A stretch of DNA of 64,000 nt from contig JAJFLU010000024.1 in assembly GCA_021772515.1 (NCBI GenBank), positions 26,745 through 90,744 on the forward strand, in the 5' to 3' direction. The position numbers and the translations under genes were made by a program. The stretch comes from Opitutales bacterium (GTDB taxonomy: Bacteria; Verrucomicrobiota; Verrucomicrobiia; Opitutales; UBA2987). Under the pieces are notes generated by a model. The model worked only from the letters and a program-made list of their open reading frames with translations. It made no database searches and was not told the origin of the DNA. Shown here in pieces: positions 15,233 to 24,705 of this stretch (positions are counted from its first letter, which is position 1; each line of letters begins with the position of its first letter).

Positions 15233-17533
15233 TCAATGAGAGGCCGCCAGCTTTTCAAGACAAGCCGCGAGGACACGATCGGGCCGCATGGGAAGCTCCC
15301 GGAGACGCACTCCGACGGCGTTGTAAATGGCGATGGCAATGGCTGCCGGGGGCGGCGCTATCGACGCTTCACCGACACCCCGAACCCCAAACGGGTGACC
15401 CGGATGGGGCACTTCGACGATCACAGTATCCACCATGGGAACATCAAAACAGGTCGGAATGCGATAATCCAAAAAACTGGCGTTTTGCATCCGTCCCTCG
15501 GAATAGAAATATTCTTCGTTCAAAGCCCAGCCGATTCCCTGCACCGAGCCTCCCTGCATCTGCCCTTCGACATAGCTCGGATGGATGGCCGTCCCCGCAT
15601 CCTGGATCATGGTAAAACGCAGAATCGTCACTTTGCCGGTATCCGGGTCCACCTCGACATCGGCCATACAGGTAGTAAAGGACCCCCCCGATCCGTAGTC
15701 GGGGTCCACTGTGCCGGAGCCAACGACCGCCCCTCCCAAATCTTTTAAATGGCCGGCCAATTCCTTGAAAGAAAGTTTCTTGTCTGCGTCGGTTGCGTGC
15801 AGGAATATGCCGTCCTCAAATCGCACTTCTTCTTCCGGCGCTTCCCAATACATGGCCGCTTTGGCCATCATTTTTCTTTTAACTTCCTGTGCTGCCTCGT
15901 AGGCGGCCCATCCGGTGGCAAAGGTTACCCGGCTGCCCCCGGTTAATTCGGTGTAACCGACCGAGGAGGTGTCACCCACCGACGGATTGATGGCTTCGGC
16001 GGGTAATCCGAGAACTTCGGCGAACTGCATGGCAATCGATGCGCGGGAGCCGCCAATATCGGTCGAACCTTCCACTAAATTTACGGTGCCGTCTTCATTA
16101 ACATGAGCCGTAGCGCTCGATTTTAACCCCGCATTTACCCAAAACCCGGTGGCGATGCCCCGGCCTTGGTTCGGGCCGTTCAAAGGCGTTCGGTAATGCT
16201 CGTGCGCCTTCGCCTGCTCCAGGGTTTCCCGGCATCCAATTACCGGATAGACCACGCCGTCAACCCTTCGGACACCCTCTTGGGCGGCGTTCAATAGGCG
16301 AATTTCAATCGGATCCACACCCAATTTTTCGGCAATCTCGTCAACTATCGTCTCGGTCGCGAGGATGACCGGCGTGGCCCCGGGCGCTCGATAGGCGGCG
16401 CTACGAGGTTTGTTCAGGACGACATCATAGCCGTCAACGAGGGCATTGGGAAATGAATAGCATGAAAAAACGCACATTGCGCCAGCCCAGACGGGAGAGC
16501 CGGGGAAAGCGCCTGCCGCAAATGCGAAATTTGCCTCGGCGGCGAGAAATTTTCCGGTTTTGTCCGCACCAATTTTCACTTTCACGTAAGTGGCGGGTGT
16601 GGGACCAGTGGACTTAAAAACGTCCGCCCGTGTCATAATTATTTTTACGGGCCGCCCGGATTTTTTCGACAAAAGAGCCGCCTGTGGAGCCAGGTAAACC
16701 GGTATTTTGCCCCCGAAACCGCCACCGATTTCCATTGGCACGACTTTCACCTTGGATACGGGAATACCAAGGATTCCGGCGGTTTGTTTTTGTACGCCAA
16801 AAGCGCCTTGGGTGCTCGTCCAGACCGTCAATTGCCCATCGGTTTTCCATTCTGCGGTGGCATTGTGGGACTCGATATAACCCTGATGGACGGAGGCGGT
16901 TTTAAACTCGTGCTCAATGATGACATCCGACTCCCCAAACCCTTTTTCCAGATCACCGATTTTAAATTGGGTATGGCTTGCAATATTGCTTTTTGTTCCC
17001 GTGTCCTCCCCAAAATCTTCGGTGGTTAAATCATCGTGCAGAAGCGGAGCGTCCTCACGCATGGCCTCATGCACATCCTCGACATAGGGCAGGATTTCGT
17101 AATCGACTTCAATCAGGCGCAGGGCTTCCTCAGCTATATGGATATTGGTGGCGGCCACAGCGGCCACCGAATGCCCTTGGTAAAGCACTTTGTCTTTGGC
17201 CAGGATATTACTCCGCATATGCGTGAGACGAAAAACACCCTCAACCAGGCTAATTACCTCATCATCTCCGGCGGGCGAAAAATCATCAGCCGTAACGACC
17301 GCGCGGACACCTTCGAGGGCTTCGGCTTTGGTTGTATCGATGCTGCGAATGCGGGCATGAGGGTGGGGACTGCGGAGAGTTTGCCCGTAAAGCATTCCAG
17401 GCAGATTTTGATCGATGCCGTAAACTGCCCGCCCGGTAACTTTGTCAAGGCCGTCGTGGCGAATGGGCCGCGTCCCGATTACCTTATATTTACCGTTACC
17501 ATTACCATTTTCTGAATTTGAAGTGGCTGCCAT
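15233..17533 (-). CDS. Xanthine dehydrogenase-family molybdopterin-binding subunit
   Basis: This 766-aa protein is the large catalytic subunit of a three-subunit molybdenum hydroxylase (xdh/cox type). It opens with RHDGLDKVTGRAVYGID and contains GGGFGGKIP and AAYRAPGA cofactor-binding segments. Near the C-terminus it has GVRGVGEASIAPPPAAIA, whose Glu is the family's catalytic base. Such enzymes hydroxylate purines, aldehydes, CO or N-heterocycles with water as oxygen source. No signal peptide is visible, so it is cytoplasmic. The FAD and 2Fe-2S subunits lie just upstream on the same strand. The nearby nucleoside genes make a purine a fair guess, but residues that fix the substrate cannot be judged by eye. 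Confidence 0.93.
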   Translation of the reverse strand: MAATSNSENGNGNGKYKVIGTRPIRHDGLDKVTGRAVYGIDQNLPGMLYGQTLRSPHPHARIRSIDTTKAEALEGVRAVVTADDFSPAGDDEVISLVEGVFRLTHMRSNILAKDKVLYQGHSVAAVAATNIHIAEEALRLIEVDYEILPYVEDVHEAMREDAPLLHDDLTTEDFGEDTGTKSNIASHTQFKIGDLEKGFGESDVIIEHEFKTASVHQGYIESHNATAEWKTDGQLTVWTSTQGAFGVQKQTAGILGIPVSKVKVVPMEIGGGFGGKIPVYLAPQAALLSKKSGRPVKIIMTRADVFKSTGPTPATYVKVKIGADKTGKFLAAEANFAFAAGAFPGSPVWAGAMCVFSCYSFPNALVDGYDVVLNKPRSAAYRAPGATPVILATETIVDEIAEKLGVDPIEIRLLNAAQEGVRRVDGVVYPVIGCRETLEQAKAHEHYRTPLNGPNQGRGIATGFWVNAGLKSSATAHVNEDGTVNLVEGSTDIGGSRASIAMQFAEVLGLPAEAINPSVGDTSSVGYTELTGGSRVTFATGWAAYEAAQEVKRKMMAKAAMYWEAPEEEVRFEDGIFLHATDADKKLSFKELAGHLKDLGGAVVGSGTVDPDYGSGGSFTTCMADVEVDPDTGKVTILRFTMIQDAGTAIHPSYVEGQMQGGSVQGIGWALNEEYFYSEGRMQNASFLDYRIPTCFDVPMVDTVIVEVPHPGHPFGVRGVGEASIAPPPAAIAIAIYNAVGVRLRELPMRPDRVLAACLEKLAASH

Positions 17534-17567
17534 GGATATATCCTCTGTTGTTCGGAGTGGGTGGGGT

Positions 17568-18071
17568 TTAATTGGAACTTTGGAGGGAAGTCTCCGTATT
17601 CGGGGCTACATTGGCGGCATCGAGGACTGCCCGGACGATCTTGTCGTAGCCGGTGCAGCGGCAGAGGTTTCCCGCCAGCCAATGGCGCACCTCGTGCTCC
17701 GTTGGATCGGGATTCTGATCGAGTAGAGCTTTTGCCGCCACAAGAAATCCCGGTGTGCAAATACCGCATTGCAAACTGGCGTGTTCGAGAAATTTTTGCT
17801 GCAAAGGGTGCAGCCCTTGAGGAGATGCCAACCCTTCGATAGTAACGATTTTTCGATCCTGTGCCTCGACCGCGAAGATGAGGCAGGAATTCATTAAAAC
17901 ACCATCTATGATCACATTACAGGCTCCGCAATTGCCGTCGTTACAACCCTCCTTTGTGCCCGTCATTCCAAGGTGGTCGCGGAATATCTCGAGTAGACTC
18001 TGCCGCGGTTCGCAGAGAAATTCGACTGCTTCGCCGTTGATGGTGGTGTTGATGTAGAGCTTTTTACCCAT
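17568..18071 (-). CDS. (2Fe-2S)-binding subunit of the molybdenum hydroxylase
   Basis: This 167-aa protein has the two iron-sulfur clusters of CoxS/XdhC-type subunits. The plant-ferredoxin motif is CNDGNCGACNVIIDGVLMNSC and the second cluster is QCGICTPGF...NLCRCTGY. It passes electrons from the Mo centre to FAD. It lacks a signal peptide, in contrast to the second hydroxylase at 40 kb. It lies 34 bp upstream of the Mo subunit and 51 bp downstream of the FAD subunit. Length is typical. Confidence 0.95.
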   Translation of the reverse strand: MGKKLYINTTINGEAVEFLCEPRQSLLEIFRDHLGMTGTKEGCNDGNCGACNVIIDGVLMNSCLIFAVEAQDRKIVTIEGLASPQGLHPLQQKFLEHASLQCGICTPGFLVAAKALLDQNPDPTEHEVRHWLAGNLCRCTGYDKIVRAVLDAANVAPNTETSLQSSN

Positions 18072-18122
18072 TAAAATTTTTCTGTTCTTGAATTTATGTT
18101 AAACTGGTTATTTTAGCTTCGG

Positions 18123-19031
18123 TTATTGGTCATTATTTTGTACCGCGTTTGGAACAAACTCCCCACGCGCACGGTTAATCGCACCCCACAGTGCCCGCCG
18201 GGTGAGCACTTTAACGAGATGCTTACGATACTCGGCGGGCGCGCGCATATCGGATATCGGGCGAGCGATTGACTGGGCCGAAGATGCGGCCGCATCGATG
18301 GACTCATCGGAAACCTCACGGCCTTTCAGGAGGTCGCCAGCTTCCCTGGCATAGAGCGGGGTCGGGGCCACCGCAGCCAAACCGATACGGACTTTATTAA
18401 ACATTCGGCCCTCATCATCCAGTTCCACATAAGCCCCTGCTCCTACCACCGCGATGTCCATCTCGAATCGCGGAATAAATCGCAGGTAGTGTGCGCCACT
18501 CGATTTCGGAACAGGCGGTAAATGAATCGCCACGAGAATTTCCCCTTTCTCCAGGATGTTTTTTCCTGGTCCCGTGCAGAAGTTTTCCACCGGAATGCGG
18601 CGGTTTTCTGCGGCGCCGACGATTTCACAGGTGGCGCCATAGGCAATGAGGATCGGAATGCTGTCCGCGCTCGGCGATGAATTGCAGAGATTGCCGCCCA
18701 CCGTTGCCCGTCCCTGGATTTGAATACCTCCAATAATTGCGATTGAGTCGATTAAACCCGGATAGGTATCGACGATGGCTTTGTCCTCGTAAATGCGATG
18801 ACACGGAACGGTTGCACCAAGGGTGAGCCCTTCAATTGGGTCACAAATTAGTTGCTTACACTCCGGCAGGTGTTTGATGTCGATTACACGGTCCACCGAC
18901 AACGCCCCTTGCCTCAATTGGACAATCAGATCAGTGCCACCTGCCAGAACGCGGCATTGACAGTCATTTTCACCCAGCAAATCGAACGTTTCGCCTAGAG
19001 TGCGGGGTGTGCAATATTCAAAGTTTTGCAA
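18123..19031 (-). CDS. FAD-binding subunit of the molybdenum hydroxylase
   Basis: This 302-aa protein is a CoxM/XdhB-type flavoprotein. It has VLAGGTDLIVQLRQG and GRATVGGNLCNSSPSADSIP, the two FAD-contacting loops of the family, and a C-terminal CO-dehydrogenase flavoprotein domain (FNKVRIGLAAVAPTPL). Unlike the counterpart at 42.9 kb it does not show the inserted four-Cys site. It is the first gene of the minus-strand operon and is divergent from psuG across about 225 bp, which should hold both promoters. Confidence 0.92.
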   Translation of the reverse strand: MQNFEYCTPRTLGETFDLLGENDCQCRVLAGGTDLIVQLRQGALSVDRVIDIKHLPECKQLICDPIEGLTLGATVPCHRIYEDKAIVDTYPGLIDSIAIIGGIQIQGRATVGGNLCNSSPSADSIPILIAYGATCEIVGAAENRRIPVENFCTGPGKNILEKGEILVAIHLPPVPKSSGAHYLRFIPRFEMDIAVVGAGAYVELDDEGRMFNKVRIGLAAVAPTPLYAREAGDLLKGREVSDESIDAAASSAQSIARPISDMRAPAEYRKHLVKVLTRRALWGAINRARGEFVPNAVQNNDQ

Positions 19032-19257
19032 TCGCTATATTCTTTCCGTCTGTAAAGTGTGTGGAGCCTGATATCATTGCAGGCTTGGTTATAAATCTTG
19101 AGGGAGAATTGTTCGCATGTCAGTTGAAATGAGTCAAATCCGTATTTATTCAATCTAGACATTAAGGAAAATAGAACCTCCAATTGGCATTTAAACAGAA
19201 ATTTTTGATAAAACATCCTTTCAGGGGATCCCACCTCGATCATATTGAACAACAACC

Positions 19258-20178
19258 ATGCTAAACGACTATCTCCAAATAAAGCCCGATGTGGCCGACG
19301 CTCTCAAAAGGGGCCAACCGGTTCTTGCGCTGGAGTCCACCATCATTTCCCACGGGATGCCCTACCCGCAAAATGTCGAGACGGCTCGCAAAGTCGAATC
19401 CATCGCCCGGCAAAATGGAGCCATACCGGCAACATTAGCTATCCTTGGGGGTAAGCTGAAGGTCGGCTTAAATGATGATGAAATCGACTTTTTAGGCTCC
19501 GGTGAAGGAATCTTGAAGGCCAGCAGCCGGGATTTGCCCTATCTGGTTGCCAATAAATTGAACGGGGCGTCCACCGTTGCGGCCAGTGTTCGGATCGCCG
19601 CAATGGCGGGGATCAATGTCTTGGCAACCGGCGGAATAGGGGGTGTGCACAGGGGGGCTGACAAGACTTTCGATATTTCCGCCGATTTGCAGGAAATTGG
19701 GCGAAACAATGTGGCCGTAGTCTGCGCGGGGGCCAAATCGATTCTCGATATCGGTTTGACGCTTGAATACCTGGAAACATTGGGAGTGCCCGTTGCCGGT
19801 TATCAAACTGACCAATTTCCCGCGTTTTTCACCCGAAAGAGCGGTTTTGAGGTTCCTTTAAATGTTGGTTCGGTGGTGGAACTTGGGCATATCCTGAAAA
19901 CCAAATGGCAAATGGGAATGACGGGGGGGATGGTGCTCGCAAATCCAATTCCCAAGGAGCACGAATTGCCCCCGGAAATGGCGAAATCTGCCACTTTCCA
20001 AGCTCTCGCGGAGTTGGAGCAGCTGGGCATCTGCGGTAAGGCGGCGACACCCTTTTTACTCTCGCGAATTGAATCGATTACGAAGGGAGAGAGCCTACGC
20101 TGCAATATTGAACTGGTCGGCAACAATGTAAAATTGGGTGCTCTTCTGGCCGTCGAGATGTCTCGAAGTCATTCATAA
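19258..20178 (+). CDS. psuG: Pseudouridine-5'-phosphate glycosidase
   Basis: This 306-aa protein cleaves the C-C bond of pseudouridine 5'-phosphate to uracil and ribose 5-phosphate. Motifs match PsuG closely: LALESTIISHGMPYPQN near the N-terminus, ATLAILGGKLKVGL, TTVAAS-like STVAASVRIAAMAGI, ATGGIGGVHRGA, PVAGYQTDQFPAFF and GGMVLANPIPKEHELP. Length is typical. It is followed after 34 bp by the kinase that makes its substrate, the usual psuG-psuK pairing. Pseudouridine comes from turnover of rRNA and tRNA, so the pair opens a nucleoside-scavenging stretch. Confidence 0.96.
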   Translation: MLNDYLQIKPDVADALKRGQPVLALESTIISHGMPYPQNVETARKVESIARQNGAIPATLAILGGKLKVGLNDDEIDFLGSGEGILKASSRDLPYLVANKLNGASTVAASVRIAAMAGINVLATGGIGGVHRGADKTFDISADLQEIGRNNVAVVCAGAKSILDIGLTLEYLETLGVPVAGYQTDQFPAFFTRKSGFEVPLNVGSVVELGHILKTKWQMGMTGGMVLANPIPKEHELPPEMAKSATFQALAELEQLGICGKAATPFLLSRIESITKGESLRCNIELVGNNVKLGALLAVEMSRSHS

Positions 20179-20212
20179 CCATTAACCTTGAACAGGAACT
20201 TCGGCCATCTCA

Positions 20213-21151
20213 ATTCATCGGCAAACCAGAGTAGCCTGCATCGGAGGCGTTAATATCGACCACAAGGCTCGGTTGCATCAAGCGTTTCAGTTGGGCACCT
20301 CCAACCCCGTTTCTGTCACCTCTTCTCATGGCGGGGTCATCCGCAATATCGCAGAATCTCTGGCCCGGCTGGAATGCGATGTCAGTCTCTTCTCCATCGT
20401 TGGCGAGGATGCCGAAGGGGTTGATATTTTGCGTGCCCTGGATGCTCTGAATGTCGATGTTTCAGGGGTGAAACGTTCCTCACACCAGCCCACAGCCTCC
20501 TACACGGCCATTCTCGAAGGTTGCGGGCACTCGACGGCGGGTTTGGCCAATATGGACATTTTTGAAGAACTCGATTCCCCTTGGGTGGATCGGATCGCCC
20601 CGATGTTGGAATCCTGCGGTATTTTAATAGTTGATGGCAATCTACCCGCCGAGACGCTCGAAACACTGCTCAGTCGCTGCCGGAAGGACACCAAGGTGCT
20701 CGCGGATCCCGTATCGGCGGCCAAATCCCTGCGTTTTTTGAAGGTTCTGGGTCAAATTGACGTAATTTTTCCCGATCGCCTGGAGGCAACAGCTTTGTGC
20801 GGCAAGGCCATTGAAACCAATCGGGACTTGGGGGCTGCCGCAGCAGAAATTCGCAAATTGGGTGCAGGCTCGGTTGTGGTGACATTAGGGGCAGCGGGGC
20901 TTTATGTGGATTGCGGCCAGTCCAGGGAATTTATTTCAGCCATGTCTACAAAGAAAGTGCTTGATGTCACTGGGGCGGGAGACGCCTTGGTCGCCGGATT
21001 TGCCTATGGATTGATAAAAGGCGAAGCGGTCGATCCACTGAAGGCAGGGCTGGCTACAGCTAGTCTGGCCCTCGAAAGCAGACAATCCGTCCCACCTGAT
21101 TTAACCCCCGGCTCTTTACACGAGCGCATTGCCAGTTCAAATGCCCTGTAA
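20213..21151 (+). CDS. psuK: Pseudouridine kinase, PfkB family (apparent ATT start)
   Basis: The ORF track starts at TTG 20273, but the reading frame upstream encodes RVACIGGVNIDHKARL. This is the first beta-strand and substrate-binding Asp of PfkB kinases, so it must be part of the protein. From the in-frame stop at 20189 to that point there is no ATG, GTG or TTG. The best candidate start is ATT at 20213 (ATT-CAT), with AGGA at 20194-20197 about 15 bases upstream; ATC at 20207 is also possible. The rest is a normal PfkB kinase: HGGVIRNIAESLARL, FPDRLEATALCG, and the catalytic GAGDA in DVTGAGDALVAGF. It phosphorylates pseudouridine for PsuG. A sequencing error that removed an ATG cannot be excluded. 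Confidence 0.9.
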   Translation: MHRQTRVACIGGVNIDHKARLHQAFQLGTSNPVSVTSSHGGVIRNIAESLARLECDVSLFSIVGEDAEGVDILRALDALNVDVSGVKRSSHQPTASYTAILEGCGHSTAGLANMDIFEELDSPWVDRIAPMLESCGILIVDGNLPAETLETLLSRCRKDTKVLADPVSAAKSLRFLKVLGQIDVIFPDRLEATALCGKAIETNRDLGAAAAEIRKLGAGSVVVTLGAAGLYVDCGQSREFISAMSTKKVLDVTGAGDALVAGFAYGLIKGEAVDPLKAGLATASLALESRQSVPPDLTPGSLHERIASSNAL

Positions 21152-21421
21152 TTCCAATATATAAGTAGAATAATAGTGAATGTTCATTTCAGTCATGTTT
21201 ATGAGCGTAAGAGTCATTTCCTAGTAAAATAATTATTAATATACTATTAATTTTCAGAAAATATGGGATTAGAGTATTGCTAAGTTACTTTTTTTTATTC
21301 AAATAATACCGGTTCGCCCCATTTAACCACCCCTTTGTCCACACCCCGCCGATGCAAATGGATTTATACTATACTTTTACGATTTACCAAACCAAACAGA
21401 AACCCAAAAAACTACAAATAT
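21152..21421. other. AT-rich gap ahead of the TonB-dependent receptor gene
   Basis: This stretch of about 270 bases holds no gene. It is AT-rich (ATTATTAATATACTATTAAT and a T8 run) and likely carries the receptor promoter. The ORF track's start at 21335 would add 29 residues that do not resemble a signal peptide, so the leader before ATG 21422 is treated as untranslated. Confidence 0.4.
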
Positions 21422-24400
21422 ATGATTATCAACAAACTAAGAATAGCATTATTGCTCTTCGCCAGCTTCGCGCTGGCATCGGTTGGATATTCCCAAAATA
21501 TCACTTCCTCCGGCATGAATGGCACTGTGACTGACAGCGATGGCAATGCTGTCGCAGGCGCTACAGTTCGCATCGTGCATGTTCCCACCGGGACGACCAA
21601 AACAATGACCTCCAGCGGAAATGGATCGTTCTCCGCACGGGGTATGCGTGTCGGTGGCCCCTACACCGTTACCGCCAGTTTCGACGGCTACCAGACCTCA
21701 ACCGTGGAGGGGATTTATCTAACCGTAGCCAATGTCACCAGCGTCACCGTGGCGATGAAAGATGCGGCAGATATTCAGGAATTGGAAGAATTCGTTTTTT
21801 CTGAAGAACAGGATGGGCTATTCAGTGCGGATTCCCGCAGCACGGTAACGAGGCTGGACGAGGCTCGTGTCTTGGGAGTGGCCAGTAGCGACCGTTCCTT
21901 GAACGAGTTGCTCAAAAACAATCCAAAAGTAGTCGTTGATAAAGATTTCGGTTCCTTTACCTCGGCTGGTATCAATGCACGGTATAATAATGTAACCGTT
22001 GACGGCGTTCCAGTAAATGATCCCTTTGGCTTGAATTCCAATGGTCAGACCACGCGCAACGGACCTCCCGTTTCCATTGATGCTATTGAGTCTCTGGAGA
22101 TCGATACGACTCCATTTGACATCCGCCAGTCCAAATTCACAGGCGCTGCGGTAAATGTAGTTACAAAAAGCGGCACGAACCAGTTCCACGGTTCCGGCTA
22201 CTACTTTTGGCGCGACTCAGATCAATTTGGAGAAAACGAAAACGGCGTGGAATTTGACCCTGTGTTCAGTGAGAAAACCTACGGTTTCAACTTGGGTGGA
22301 CCAATCATAAAGAATAAGCTCTTTTTCTTTGTCAATTATGAGAAACTTGAGCGCGATCGAAGCGGAACCAGTGTTGGGCTGATCGGGAGCGGCGCCACCA
22401 ATATTTTCCCTGGCACACAAGCAGAAATTGACGAAATTATTGATATTGCGACAAACGTTTGGGGTCTTAATCCAGGATCGGCAACCGGGGCAGATGTATT
22501 GAATGACGCAGTCGAGAAAATTTTGGTCAAAGTCGATTGGAATATCAACGACAAACACCATCTGAGTTTCAAATATTCCAAGGCCGAAGACAATGTCGTG
22601 ATCATTACTCAACGAAATACGACGGCGTTTTCCCTCAGTAGCTATTGGTATGATCAACCAAGTATTGCGACTGACTATGTAGTTCAGCTTTTCAGTGATT
22701 GGAGTGATCGATTCAGCACGGAAATTCGTTATTCTTTTACCGACTATGATGGCAGCCCACGGCCGCCGACAGCCGAGCCACAGGTTGCAGTCAGGGTTGC
22801 CAGTGGTAACGACGTGTTTTTTGGGACTGAAATATTCCGTCAATTCAATTTACTTTTTGCTGAAACAACCACCTTCACGGCGGCGGGAACTCTTTTCTCT
22901 GGCGCAAACCGTAATCACGAAACGGTTTTCGGCCTCGATTTTTCAAAAAAGATCATTGCCAATACCTTCCTTTTTGCCAATAAAGGGGTATGGAATTTTG
23001 ACAGTATTGACGATTTTAGGACCGGAACCGCTTCAGGCCTTTTCCATAGATTTGAAGCCGATGGGACTAATGTAACTGCCAATTGGGAGGAAAAAATATG
23101 GTCCCCTTATATCCAGCATACCTGGCAGGTACACGAAAATTTCACCATGACCCTTGGAGTGCGTTGGGATATTAATGATTTCCCTGAAACCCCTGGATTC
23201 AATCAGCGGTTTCAGGATTTCTTCGGCAGGCCAAATAACAATACAATCGATGGTTCAAGAACTTTTTCCCCTCGATTCAGCTTTAATTGGGACGTTAAAG
23301 GTGATAGCAGCATTCAACTACGTGGCGGCATAGGCAAGTTTTTTGGAAAATCACCAGGAGTCTGGCTTTCCAATGGATTTACCAATGACGGACTCACCGT
23401 ACTGACGGCTAGTTTCCCGAATGGTCTGCCTGCGTTTGAACCCGATGCAACCAACCAACCCAAAGGCGTACCCGGTGCTCCCAGTGGAGAAGTAGATTCA
23501 ATTGCTGACGGATTCAAGACGCCTTCATCCTGGAAAGGTGTGGTGGCGCTTGACTACAAATTCAAAGCGCCCCTGCTTGGCGATATGGTCGCCACCATCG
23601 AAGGTGAATGGTCTTTTGTTGAGGATGCCGTTGTCTTCCGCAATCTTGTTGCTGAAGCAGTTGGGACAGGTCCTGATGGAAGGACAATTTTCTCGACGGC
23701 GCGGGCCGGTGATGAAGGCTTCGGCGGTTTCGGTAGTGTAACAGAATTAGCCAATACCAGTTTGGGTGATTCCACCAATTACACCATTTCACTGACACGT
23801 CCCAATAGGGGAGACGGATGGTTCTCATCCTTTTCCTATTCCTACGGGAGTTCCAATGAGGTTAATTCCGGGACAGGCTTTATCGCCGTTGAAAATTTCC
23901 GGGCCACTCCGATTTTCAATGCCAATGTGGATGAATTGGGAACTTCGCCTTTTGAAGTTCGCCATAATTTTATCTGGTCCCTGTCCAAGCAAATTAAATG
24001 GGGCGGAGACGACAGCAAATGGAAAACTAATGTATCTTTGTTTTACCAAGGTCGTTCGGGCAAACCCTATAGCTACGTGGCCAAGAATAATACGAATAAT
24101 GATGACTGCTGCTCGACCAATGACCTCTTCTACACGCCGAATGGGCCAGACGATCCTTGGGTGACTTGGGCGGCCGACCCCAGTGGTGTCCTTACCGCTG
24201 CCGAGGCCGCAGACCGGGACGCGTTTTTTGCGTTCGTTGCCCAGCACCCTGACCTCGAACCTGGAAAGCAGCACAAGAAAAATGACGCTACTCTGCCTTG
24301 GATTCATCAGTGGGATGTCAAGATTACTCAGGATCTCCCAATTGCCACAAAATGGGGCAAAATGCAGTTCACCATGGACATCCTGAATATTGGTAATTTA

Positions 24401-24604
24401 ATCGACAGTTCGTGGGGCCAGATACGGGACTTCCCGATCAACTTTGGCGGCACTCCTTCACAGAACATCGCCAGCGCAACCTATATCCCTGAATCGAACC
24501 AGTATCTCTACTCCTTCAATGGCGTTGGTAACCAGTCCATCGTAGAGGATCGTTTAGGCCAGTCCCGTTGGAATATACTCTTTGGCATTAAGTATATCTT
24601 CTAA
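21422..24604 (+). CDS. TonB-dependent outer-membrane receptor with carboxypeptidase-regulatory domain
   Basis: Starting at ATG 21422 the protein (1060 aa) opens with a clear Sec signal peptide, MIINKLRIALLLFASFALAS, cleaved near VGYSQN. A CarboxypepD_reg-like beta-sandwich follows (GMNGTVTDSDGNAVAGATV). Then comes the plug domain (NNVTVDGVPVNDP, SIDAIESLEID, AAVNVVTKSGTNQFHGS) and a long beta-barrel ending in the aromatic residue NILFGIKYIF. Such receptors take up large or scarce solutes with energy from TonB. No SusD-like lipoprotein gene is beside it. Its place between psuK and an exported nucleotidase suggests nucleotides, nucleosides or RNA fragments as cargo, which is inference from context. 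A strong hairpin follows the gene. Confidence 0.92.
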   Translation: MIINKLRIALLLFASFALASVGYSQNITSSGMNGTVTDSDGNAVAGATVRIVHVPTGTTKTMTSSGNGSFSARGMRVGGPYTVTASFDGYQTSTVEGIYLTVANVTSVTVAMKDAADIQELEEFVFSEEQDGLFSADSRSTVTRLDEARVLGVASSDRSLNELLKNNPKVVVDKDFGSFTSAGINARYNNVTVDGVPVNDPFGLNSNGQTTRNGPPVSIDAIESLEIDTTPFDIRQSKFTGAAVNVVTKSGTNQFHGSGYYFWRDSDQFGENENGVEFDPVFSEKTYGFNLGGPIIKNKLFFFVNYEKLERDRSGTSVGLIGSGATNIFPGTQAEIDEIIDIATNVWGLNPGSATGADVLNDAVEKILVKVDWNINDKHHLSFKYSKAEDNVVIITQRNTTAFSLSSYWYDQPSIATDYVVQLFSDWSDRFSTEIRYSFTDYDGSPRPPTAEPQVAVRVASGNDVFFGTEIFRQFNLLFAETTTFTAAGTLFSGANRNHETVFGLDFSKKIIANTFLFANKGVWNFDSIDDFRTGTASGLFHRFEADGTNVTANWEEKIWSPYIQHTWQVHENFTMTLGVRWDINDFPETPGFNQRFQDFFGRPNNNTIDGSRTFSPRFSFNWDVKGDSSIQLRGGIGKFFGKSPGVWLSNGFTNDGLTVLTASFPNGLPAFEPDATNQPKGVPGAPSGEVDSIADGFKTPSSWKGVVALDYKFKAPLLGDMVATIEGEWSFVEDAVVFRNLVAEAVGTGPDGRTIFSTARAGDEGFGGFGSVTELANTSLGDSTNYTISLTRPNRGDGWFSSFSYSYGSSNEVNSGTGFIAVENFRATPIFNANVDELGTSPFEVRHNFIWSLSKQIKWGGDDSKWKTNVSLFYQGRSGKPYSYVAKNNTNNDDCCSTNDLFYTPNGPDDPWVTWAADPSGVLTAAEAADRDAFFAFVAQHPDLEPGKQHKKNDATLPWIHQWDVKITQDLPIATKWGKMQFTMDILNIGNLIDSSWGQIRDFPINFGGTPSQNIASATYIPESNQYLYSFNGVGNQSIVEDRLGQSRWNILFGIKYIF

Positions 24605-24638
24605 ATCTGGACTGATCCCTGTTTAATCTATTATTTAT

Positions 24639-24667
24639 TGATGCCCCGGAGTTTTTCCGGGGCATCA
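24639..24667 (+). terminator. Stem-loop terminator after the TonB receptor gene
   Basis: TGATGCCCCGGA pairs perfectly with TCCGGGGCATCA (12 bp) around a GTTTT loop, 35 bases after the receptor stop. It lacks a long T-run, so it may terminate weakly or protect the 3' end of the receptor mRNA, giving more receptor than downstream enzymes. Confidence 0.65.
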
Positions 24668-24705
24668 ATGCTTACTGAGATCGATATTTTTTCTTAAACC
24701 TATCA

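Noticed and set aside
14852-15748. 298-aa plus-strand ORF overlapping the molybdenum-hydroxylase genes
   Set aside because: It is antisense to the Mo subunit and the MoaD-like gene, which have clear families. Its translation shows no domain.
23825-24307. 160-aa minus-strand ORF inside the TonB receptor gene
   Set aside because: Antisense to a receptor barrel with continuous coding signal; no recognisable motif.
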